DNA from: Lentisphaerota bacterium
GTDB lineage: Bacteria; Verrucomicrobiota; Lentisphaeria; Oligosphaerales; PUNB01
Length of the DNA: 6,586 nucleotides
Direction of reading: 5' to 3'
Assembly: GCA_003552565.1 (NCBI GenBank)
Contig: PUNB01000231.1
Location: 1 to 6,586, forward strand
The position numbers and the translations under genes are program-made. This document shows, piece by piece, positions 1 to 4,673 of this stretch (the first letter of the stretch is position 1; each line of letters begins with the position of its first letter). The notes beneath the pieces are model-generated. The model saw nothing but the letters and a program-made list of their open reading frames with translations, was not told the DNA's origin and ran no database searches.

Positions 1-29
1 GACTTGGTTACGGGCAATACATCTGGAGC

Positions 30-47
30 GCCCGCGTCCTCGCGGGC
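30..47. repeat. Perfect GC-rich palindrome, 7-bp stem with 4-nt loop
   Basis: gcccgcg-tcct-cgcgggc is a perfect hairpin preceded by tctgga. It is not followed by a T-run on either strand, so it is not an obvious intrinsic terminator. From memory, 'ctggagcg…cgtcctcg…' palindromes recur between genes in Verrucomicrobiota-type genomes; that comparison was not checked here. The minus-strand core cgcgaggac recurs on the plus strand at 149-157. Confidence 0.6.
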
Positions 48-80
48 ATTAAGGTGTGCTCGCAAGGGAACGGGCTCTTT

Positions 81-166
81 TATGGCTCGCGGGGACCTGA
101 CCACTCTTCGTGTGGCTCAGGTAAGCTGCTCGCCCTCCATTATATGGCCGCGAGGACCTGACACAC
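81..166. repeat. Imperfect direct repeat pair, about 24 bp, spaced 62 bp
   Basis: The segment tatggctcgcggggacctga (81-100) recurs as tatggccgcgaggacctga (143-161) with one base deleted and one G/A change, and both continue into c/a-rich gac(c)ac sequence. The repeat shares the cgcgRggac core with the palindrome at 30-47. Confidence 0.55.
96..121. repeat. Hairpin with a nine-pair stem and one bulge
   Basis: cctgaccac (96-104) pairs with gtgg-c-tcagg (112-121) with one bulged C at 116, around the loop tcttcgt. It begins within the first copy of the direct repeat. The same cctgaccact (96-105) is also inverted at 215-224 (agtggtcagg), so two alternative pairings are possible. No T-run follows. 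Confidence 0.45.
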
Positions 167-279
167 TTGCAAAAATTCCATAACGGCAGCGATGTGAAAA
201 CAGCTTTCCGGCCAAGTGGTCAGGCAGGCTGCGGCCGCTCCATTTTTTGTGACTTTTTGCATGCCGCGACGTAGGCTTT

Positions 280-343
280 GCGGAGTCGGGTGTTTTTTGT
301 GGCTATTAAACCCGGTGTCTCACACAAGCCCGACCGCAGACAC
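280..343 (-). other. Weak stem-loop structures just after the permease stop
   Basis: On the transcript of the operon, cccgaccgc (329-337) can pair with gcggagtcggg (280-290) with a 2-nt bulge. Alternatively agacac (338-343) can pair with gtgtct (315-320). The second stem is followed in the minus direction only by cgggttt, so this is at best a poor intrinsic terminator. The first stem has a 38-nt loop. I list it because it begins about ten nt after the stop codon. Confidence 0.25.
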
Positions 344-353
344 GTCGTTCCCT

Positions 354-1622
354 CTACTCATGACGCAGGGCTTCAATCGGATCCATATTCGCGGCCCGAT
401 AGGCGGGATAAATACCCGAGAGCAGGCCGACGAGGGCGCTGATTCCGAAAGCCAGCAGCAGGGACCAAACGGTGACAATTGTCTCCATCCCGGCAAAACG
501 CGTGACAAAATACGGAGCGCTTAAGCCCAGGATGATGCCGAGCGCGCCGCCGCATAAAGAGAGCAGAACGGTTTCAGTCAGAAACTGTTCGACAATATGT
601 TTCTTCTTGGCTCCCACCGCTCGGCGAATGCCGATTTCCCGCGTTCTTTCCATGACCGTCGCCAAAGTTATATTCATTATTCCGATACCCCCAACCACCA
701 GGCTGATAGCGGCGATCGAACCGAGAACAATGCTGAAAATCCGGGTTGTCTGACGGGCCTGCTCCAGCAGTTGATATGGCACAATGACAGTATAATCACG
801 CCGGGTCCGGCCGCGGGCGAGAATTTGCTCAATCATCCGCTCGACATGAGGAATGGCTTCGATCTGATCCACCTGGACGATTATCTCATGCAGCTCAACC
901 CGTTCCCCGCTCATCCCGGAGCCGGTCTGCGATATCTCGCCGAACCGATTCTGCATGGTGGTCATGGGGATATAGATGTCCGTGTCCGGATCGCCGCGTG
1001 CTTCCAATTCGTCGGCTTCGCCTCTTCCCGCGCCGCCAAGCACCCCGATAACCCGAAAACGCTGGTCATCTATATTGATAATATTCCCCACCGCTCCTCC
1101 GAAAGGAAAGAGTGTTTCCGCCGCTTTTCTACCCGCCACGCAGACGTTGGCGCGCTGGTGCATATCCCGCTCTTCAAAAAAACGCCCCTCCCGAACGCGC
1201 AGGTTGCCGGCTTCGGGATACCATGGAGAGGTTCCCACCAGGTTGGTTTCCAGACTCCAGACACCGCGCTTCGCGGTCTGCCTGATTTTTCTGGCTTGAG
1301 TCAGCACGGAAACATTCGGCACCGTGTTTTTGATTCTTTCAGCATCAAGATAACGAAGTCCATACTCCAGAACGAAAGCGTTATCATCGCTGTCAGTGTC
1401 CCGAGGCGGGGGCACACTTTGAAGAATGATATTATGACTGCCCAACGCGGCAATTTGCCGTTGCGCTTCGTAGCCGGCACCCTGGCCGATCGCCAGCATG
1501 GCAATCACCGAGCAGACACCGAAGGTGATGCCTAGAACGGTTAAAGCACTGCGTAATTTGTGGCGCCACAGACTTTTGAAGCCTATTTTCAGCAGTCTTT
1601 TTGTTTTGAATTCAATTATCAT
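354..1622 (-). CDS. ABC transporter permease, MacB/FtsX family
   Basis: A 422-residue inner-membrane permease with the MacB layout: a short cytoplasmic N-terminus (GFKSLWRHKLRSALTVLGI, 14-32), a first membrane helix at about 24-46, a large periplasmic domain at about 47-293 (MacB_PCD type), then helices at about 294-318, 350-372 and 383-406 in the FtsX domain. The conserved cytoplasmic loop TREIGIRRAVGA (327-338) and the C-terminal GIYPAYRAANMDPIEALR (403-420) are diagnostic for MacB-like permeases. In this family such subunits dimerise and couple cytoplasmic ATP hydrolysis to periplasmic conformational change, pushing substrate into the adaptor-duct channel. The gene starts 8 nt after the ATPase stop. 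I see no good Shine-Dalgarno (the linker reads aaacgtcc), so translation may depend on coupling. The gene looks complete and is the last of the set; no clear intrinsic terminator follows. Confidence 0.95.
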   Translation of the reverse strand: MIIEFKTKRLLKIGFKSLWRHKLRSALTVLGITFGVCSVIAMLAIGQGAGYEAQRQIAALGSHNIILQSVPPPRDTDSDDNAFVLEYGLRYLDAERIKNTVPNVSVLTQARKIRQTAKRGVWSLETNLVGTSPWYPEAGNLRVREGRFFEERDMHQRANVCVAGRKAAETLFPFGGAVGNIINIDDQRFRVIGVLGGAGRGEADELEARGDPDTDIYIPMTTMQNRFGEISQTGSGMSGERVELHEIIVQVDQIEAIPHVERMIEQILARGRTRRDYTVIVPYQLLEQARQTTRIFSIVLGSIAAISLVVGGIGIMNITLATVMERTREIGIRRAVGAKKKHIVEQFLTETVLLSLCGGALGIILGLSAPYFVTRFAGMETIVTVWSLLLAFGISALVGLLSGIYPAYRAANMDPIEALRHE

Positions 1623-1630
1623 GGACGTTT

Positions 1631-2305
1631 TTATTCAATCTTAAGTTCGCCGTCGGTCATGCGGAATGTTTTTTGACATTGCCGTCCGACATTGGGATCA
1701 TGGGTTACGATAATCAGCGTTGATCCATGACCATGCAGATCCTTGAGCAGCGCCAGAATGTCCGCCCCGGTTTTCGAATCCAGGTTGCCGGTCGGTTCGT
1801 CAGCCAGAAGGAGCACAGGGGAATTGGCCATGGATCTGGCGATCCCCACCCGCTGTCGCTCACCGCCGCTTAACTGCACTGGCTGATGCCACAGCCTTTT
1901 TTTCAAACCCACCAGTTCAGCCAGCTCAAGGGCGCGTCGCCGACTCTCGGATTCCGAAGCGCCGCGGTAAAAGAGGGGGACTTCGATGTTCTCGACCACC
2001 GTCAGTTGGGTAATCAGATTATATGATTGAAAAATAAAACCGATTTTATTCCCGCGCACCTCGCTCAAACTGTTGTCGTCCAGATTGCTGACATCATCTT
2101 CCTCGAGAAAGTACGAACCGTCACTCGGCCGGTCCAGACATCCCAGCATGTTCAGCATAGTACTCTTGCCGGAACCCGATGGCCCCATGACCGCCACCAT
2201 TTCACCGGAAGCCACCGTCATATTGACCTGACGAAGAGCCTGCACAACAGTATCGCCCATCTGATAGTGCTTGGATAAATTTCGCAGTTCGACAATGGTT
2301 GCCAT
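1631..2305 (-). CDS. ABC transporter ATP-binding protein, MacB/LolD type
   Basis: A 224-residue cytoplasmic nucleotide-binding subunit that hydrolyses ATP to power the FtsX-type permease encoded next. All motifs are present: Walker A GPSGSGKST (41-49), Q-loop Gln93 in FIFQSYNL, signature LSGGERQ (145-151), Walker B LLLADE (165-170) followed by PTGNLD, and the H-loop histidine at 202 (VTHDP). The GSGKSTMLNMLGCLDRPSDG context and the PTGNLD sequence are typical of the MacB/LolD/FtsE group rather than of importer ATPases. The length is normal for a stand-alone subunit, whereas in E. coli MacB the ATPase and permease are fused. The stop is followed after 8 nt by the permease ATG, so the two are co-translated. 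The ATG at 2305 is the natural start (MATIVELRNLSKHY); GAGGA lies 12 nt upstream across a run of eight T. LolD for lipoprotein sorting is the main alternative, but the neighbouring adaptor and duct favour efflux. Confidence 0.95.
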   Translation of the reverse strand: MATIVELRNLSKHYQMGDTVVQALRQVNMTVASGEMVAVMGPSGSGKSTMLNMLGCLDRPSDGSYFLEEDDVSNLDDNSLSEVRGNKIGFIFQSYNLITQLTVVENIEVPLFYRGASESESRRRALELAELVGLKKRLWHQPVQLSGGERQRVGIARSMANSPVLLLADEPTGNLDSKTGADILALLKDLHGHGSTLIIVTHDPNVGRQCQKTFRMTDGELKIE

Positions 2306-2317
2306 TTGTAAAAAAAA

Positions 2318-2322
2318 TCCTC
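2318..2322 (-). promoter_or_regulatory. Possible ribosome binding site of the ATPase gene, with a T8 spacer
   Basis: GAGGA on the minus strand is separated from the ATG at 2305 by 12 nt, eight of which are a homopolymeric T run (2310-2317). This spacing is longer than the usual 5-10 nt. Either initiation is inefficient or the A/T-rich leader itself keeps the site open. No convincing -35/-10 pair was found in the 100 nt upstream. Confidence 0.4.
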
Positions 2323-2379
2323 AAATAATCTTGCTTAGGTTTCACAAAACTCTTTTTCCCTAAGTCCGAATGCTTATGT

Positions 2380-2392
2380 GAGACTTCGTCTC
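2380..2392. repeat. 13-bp mini-hairpin gagac-ttc-gtctc
   Basis: A perfect 5-bp stem with a TTC triloop on the plus strand. It is one of three in this gap that fit GANNC-TTC-GNNTC; the others are at 2519-2531 and, on the minus strand, 2545-2557. Confidence 0.6.
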
Positions 2393-2394
2393 GG

Positions 2395-2408
2395 TGATCA
2401 GTTATCAG
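2395..2408. repeat. Short heptamer tandem (tgatcag, ttatcag)
   Basis: Two 7-bp units, tgatcag and ttatcag, lie head to tail and are followed by a degenerate third, tcatccg (2409-2415). I find no inverted partner in the gap, unlike the other tandem units here. It lies just outside the hexamer inverted repeat. Confidence 0.4.
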
Positions 2409-2420
2409 TCATCCGAGTAC

Positions 2421-2505
2421 CGTAATCGTACACGTACTCGTACACTCAAATCTTCGAGGTCAGAAATAATGACGATTAGCGTGTACGAGTACGTGTAAAA
2501 GTACG
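2421..2505. repeat. Inverted repeat built from 6-bp tandem units
   Basis: The left arm 2429-2445 and the right arm 2481-2497 (gtgtacgagtacgtgta) are perfect 17-bp inverted copies around a 35-nt spacer. With three mismatches the pairing extends to 25 positions (2421-2445 and 2481-2505). Read outward from the spacer, each arm is a run of hexamers of the type cgagta, cgtgta, cgatta, or on the right aaagta, cgtata. As RNA this would give a long stem; as DNA it is a cruciform candidate. Confidence 0.8.
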
Positions 2506-2518
2506 TATAATCTCCAAG

Positions 2519-2531
2519 GATGCTTCGCATC
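2519..2531. repeat. 13-bp mini-hairpin gatgc-ttc-gcatc
   Basis: A perfect 5-bp stem with a TTC triloop, located 13 nt after the hexamer inverted repeat. It fits GANNC-TTC-GNNTC. Confidence 0.6.
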
Positions 2532-2544
2532 AGTTCAGGTAACC

Positions 2545-2557
2545 GAGCCGAAGGCTC
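2545..2557. repeat. 13-bp mini-hairpin gagcc-gaa-ggctc
   Basis: On the minus strand it reads gagcc-ttc-ggctc, the same form as the two other mini-hairpins in the gap. An alternative overlapping stem, ccgaa (2548-2552) with ttcgg (2559-2563), is also possible. Confidence 0.6.
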
Positions 2558-2559
2558 TT

Positions 2560-2590
2560 TCGGAGTGCGGTGGGCTCTCACCGCTTTGGT
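2560..2590. repeat. Hairpin unit cggagtgcggtg…caccgctttgg
   Basis: gcggtg (2567-2572) pairs perfectly with caccgc (2579-2584) around ggctct. The flanks cggagt and tttggt make it resemble dispersed palindromic units that I recall from Verrucomicrobiota/Planctomycetota-type genomes (unverified). On the plus strand it is followed by only three T, and on the operon strand by actcc, so I do not call it a terminator. Confidence 0.5.
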
Positions 2591-2611
2591 ATAGCAGCTT
2601 ATGTGAAAAAC

Positions 2612-2702
2612 AATTTTGAATATTGAATGTTGAATATTGAAGTGGAGCCGCCTAGTCTGTCAAGAACTTCAACATTCAGAATTCAAAATTCAATATTCAT
2701 TA
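2612..2702. repeat. Inverted repeat built from 7-bp tandem units
   Basis: The left side is four heptamers, ttgaata, ttgaatg, ttgaata and ttgaag(t), at 2616-2643. The right side is five heptamers, ttcaaca, ttcagaa, ttcaaaa, ttcaata and ttcatta, at 2668-2702. The best inverted match is 2612-2634 against 2668-2690, identical at 21 of 23 positions, with a 33-nt spacer. The units are A/T-rich while the spacer carries a GC-richer segment (tggagccgcctag). Confidence 0.8.
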
Positions 2703-2802
2703 TTAGTCAGAGGTATCGGGCACGCCGGGGACCGGGCTTGCATGCACAAATAGAACGCCCTGTTTAATAACAAAAGACACCCAAGGAAGTTGGTCGACTA
2801 GG

Positions 2803-2864
2803 GTATCCGATGAAGTGGGCCTGAAGCGTAAAAACTTAAACAACACATCCACTTGGATACGCTT
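2803..2864. other. Alternative stems just downstream of the adaptor stop
   Basis: gtatcc-gatg-aagtgg (2803-2818) is inverted at 2849-2860 (ccacttggatac), a 12-bp stem with a 4-nt bulge. A competing 7-bp stem pairs aagcgta (2824-2830) with tacgctt (2858-2864). Both begin within about 20 nt of the adaptor stop on the operon transcript. Neither ends in a T-run, so termination is not shown. Confidence 0.35.
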
Positions 2865-2878
2865 TGAGGACTTATTTC

Positions 2879-4657
2879 CTATCGACCTCTTTCGCCCCGT
2901 CCTTGTCCGCCTCTTTCGCCTGTTCCTTCTCTCCGCCGCTGCTGGGGCTCCTCTTCAGGCCCTCGGCCCAGAGGCGCTTCCTCGTCCTCTCCAGAGGGAG
3001 ATGTATCTGGAGAAGGCAAATCGTTTACCGCTTCTTCTTCGATTTCGACTTCCCCGTCTTCATCCTCAGGCAAATAAACAATTCGCAAGTTGCGTCGATT
3101 GTATTCAGGCTCGACAAGAAAAATTCTCTCACCCTCTTCCAGGCCTCGGCGAATCTGGACATGGGTATCGCTATAGTATCCCAATTCCACTTCCCGCAAT
3201 TCCGGCCCGTCCGGACCCGCCACCCAGCACATGCGATGATCTTCCCGGGTGTGAACGCCGTGGATCGGCACGCTCAAAGCATCCGGAATTCTCGCTGCTT
3301 CGATTTCCACTGTGGCGCTTATTCCCGGTCTGAGTTCGTTTTCCGGATTGCTCAATTCCGCAAACGCCACATCCGTTTCATAACCGCTGCCGCCACTTGT
3401 CAAAGCTCGAAAACCCGTCTGTTGAGTTGCCATGGGGCTGATTCTTCGTACTTCACCCCGCCAGCTTTGGTCCGGCATCGCATCCAGAGTTATTTTCGCC
3501 GGCTGACCGGCCCGCACCATCTGCGCCCGGGCTTCGGGCACCTCCACCCGCGCGGCCAAAGTGGCAAGATCGGGAATACTCAATATCGTCTGACCTTCCC
3601 GAACCGACAGGCCTTCCTGGACGGGACTGTCTCTGAATTGTCTGGGATTAGTGGTCGAGGCATATACCACCATGCCGGGGCGGGAAGCTCTGATGGTCGA
3701 GTTTTCAATCATCTGATTAAGCCTTTCCAACCGCTCTTCCTGAAGCCGATAGGAAGAACGACGGGAGCGCAGATCGGCTTCCGCCTGAGCCATTCGGCTG
3801 CGAGCTCGGGCCTTGGTGCGTTCAAGGTTGCGTTCCGCTTCGACGTAATCTGAAAGCCGTTCTTCCGCCTCCTTGATTAATGAATAACGATGAAAAAGTT
3901 CGAGATCTTCCTTGGCGCTTTCCAGTTCGACTTCCCGGCGTTTCATCTCCAGTTCATCGGCCACCAGTTCGTTGCGGTTCACATATCCACGCTCGACCAG
4001 TTCACGGGTCCAATGCAGAGATTCTTCCGTGCGCGACATCTCCTCGCTCGCCAGGCTGACGGCGTTGTCCAGTCTGCGCTGCTCCTGCAAAGCCGCTCCC
4101 CCCATCCGGTCATGCCAGCCGCTCTCTTCAAAATCAATCTTGCCGTCCATCGCTTCCACAGCCAGGCTATCTCCCAAATAACGTTTCAGCTCCAGCATGG
4201 CGAATCGCAGTTCAAGCTCGGCTCTGGAAATATCGCTTTCATTCTGTTCTTTCTGGATGGTTAACTCTTCTTTAGCCTGGGTATAGGCGGCATTCGCATC
4301 CTCCACCGTGATTTTCTGCTGTTCTCGCTTTTCCCGAGCATCGGAAGCATCCAGTTCCATCAGCACCGTTCCTTTTTCCACGTCCTCTTCCGTGATGATC
4401 GTGCCTTCGGGAATTACATTGAGAATCTGAGTTGACCCTTCCACCTTGCTGTCCACTTCATGGCTTTCCAAAGCCTGGAGAGTGCCGCCGGCCGAAACGG
4501 TGACCCGCATGAGATCCCTCTCCACTTCGTAGGTCGGCACTTGATAATCACCCGCCGCCCCTAATCCGGCCAGTTTGACGACCCCGAAGTAAAGGATTGA
4601 AACGATAATCACGAACAGCAGAAAGCCGCCCGCCAGGCTCCGTATTCGCCGAGTCAT
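2879..4657 (-). CDS. HlyD/MacA-type periplasmic adaptor (membrane fusion protein)
   Basis: This protein bridges the inner-membrane transporter and the outer-membrane duct. With this start it has 592 residues: a membrane anchor at about 9-30; the first half of the lipoyl (barrel-sandwich) domain at about 50-103; a helical hairpin at about 105-318; the second lipoyl half at 319-363 (STIRASRPGMVVYA, then VREGQTILSIPD); a beta-barrel at about 365-455 (ending RPGISATVEI); and a membrane-proximal domain at about 456-528. The helical part is about 210 residues, longer than in short MacA proteins, with a break near 162-195. The tail 529-592 is acidic (EDEDGEVEIEEEA) and then Arg/Gly/Glu-rich. The frame is open to 4753 and another ATG lies at 4687 (AAGG six nt upstream), overlapping the preceding gene. 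I prefer 4657 because GGAGA lies five nt before it and it begins just before the anchor. The ATPase gene is 573 bp further on. The family is clear; the exact start is less so. Confidence 0.93.
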   Translation of the reverse strand: MTRRIRSLAGGFLLFVIIVSILYFGVVKLAGLGAAGDYQVPTYEVERDLMRVTVSAGGTLQALESHEVDSKVEGSTQILNVIPEGTIITEEDVEKGTVLMELDASDAREKREQQKITVEDANAAYTQAKEELTIQKEQNESDISRAELELRFAMLELKRYLGDSLAVEAMDGKIDFEESGWHDRMGGAALQEQRRLDNAVSLASEEMSRTEESLHWTRELVERGYVNRNELVADELEMKRREVELESAKEDLELFHRYSLIKEAEERLSDYVEAERNLERTKARARSRMAQAEADLRSRRSSYRLQEERLERLNQMIENSTIRASRPGMVVYASTTNPRQFRDSPVQEGLSVREGQTILSIPDLATLAARVEVPEARAQMVRAGQPAKITLDAMPDQSWRGEVRRISPMATQQTGFRALTSGGSGYETDVAFAELSNPENELRPGISATVEIEAARIPDALSVPIHGVHTREDHRMCWVAGPDGPELREVELGYYSDTHVQIRRGLEEGERIFLVEPEYNRRNLRIVYLPEDEDGEVEIEEEAVNDLPSPDTSPSGEDEEAPLGRGPEEEPQQRRREGTGERGGQGRGERGR

Positions 4658-4662
4658 AATTT

Positions 4663-4667
4663 TCTCC
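4663..4667 (-). promoter_or_regulatory. Ribosome binding site for the adaptor gene
   Basis: GGAGA on the minus strand lies five nt before the ATG at 4657 and just after the stop codon of the outer-membrane factor gene. It is the best Shine-Dalgarno match near any of the possible adaptor starts. It is the reason for choosing 4657 over 4687 (which has AAGG six nt upstream) or 4753. Confidence 0.65.
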
Positions 4668-4673
4668 GTCAAG

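Larger units (their letters stand above)
1..353. other. Non-coding region downstream of the operon
   Basis: No open frame here has family-like content. A short plus-strand frame beginning at 216 runs into the permease gene antisense and is rejected. The stretch holds a GC-rich palindrome (30-47), an imperfect direct repeat (81-104 and 143-166), a hairpin (96-121) and weak stem-loops just after the permease stop (280-343). No tRNA, rRNA or clear terminator was recognised. Confidence 0.6.
2306..2878. other. 573-bp repeat-rich non-coding gap inside the pump gene set
   Basis: The gap lies between the adaptor stop and the ATPase start, where MacA/MacB-type genes are usually adjacent. It holds, from left to right: a 13-bp hairpin (2380-2392), a heptamer tandem (2395-2408), a hexamer-based inverted repeat (2421-2505), two more 13-bp hairpins (2519-2531, 2545-2557), a GCGGTG/CACCGC hairpin (2567-2584), a heptamer-based inverted repeat (2612-2702), and alternative stems near the adaptor stop (2803-2864). 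The segment from about 2703 to 2800 shows nothing I recognise. No open frame in the gap resembles a protein. Confidence 0.75.

Noticed and set aside
1258..1280. GC-rich hairpin ccgcg-ctt-cgcgg inside the permease gene
   Set aside because: It falls in frame within normal coding sequence (residues QTAKRGVW). A 5-6 bp palindrome of this kind is compatible with chance in GC-rich codons.
597..1535. Plus-strand open frame of 312 codons
   Set aside because: It lies entirely antisense to the permease gene, whose MacB/FtsX motifs are unmistakable. Its translation has no recognisable domain and is rich in His/Arg/Pro, as expected for an antisense shadow.
2567..2590. Rho-independent terminator
   Set aside because: The 6-bp stem is followed by only three T on the plus strand and by actcc on the operon strand. 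No plus-strand gene needs it.
2421..2702. CRISPR array
   Set aside because: The repeats are 6-7 bp tandem units and inverted arms. There are no direct repeats of 23-40 bp with unique spacers and no cas genes.
2306..2878. Remnant of a transposase or a small toxin/antitoxin gene
   Set aside because: No frame of useful length in the gap shows any recognisable motif. The content is short repeats and hairpins only.
2864..3853. Plus-strand open frame of 329 codons
   Set aside because: It is antisense to the adaptor gene and has no family resemblance. The overlapping frame at 2815-3333 is rejected for the same reason.
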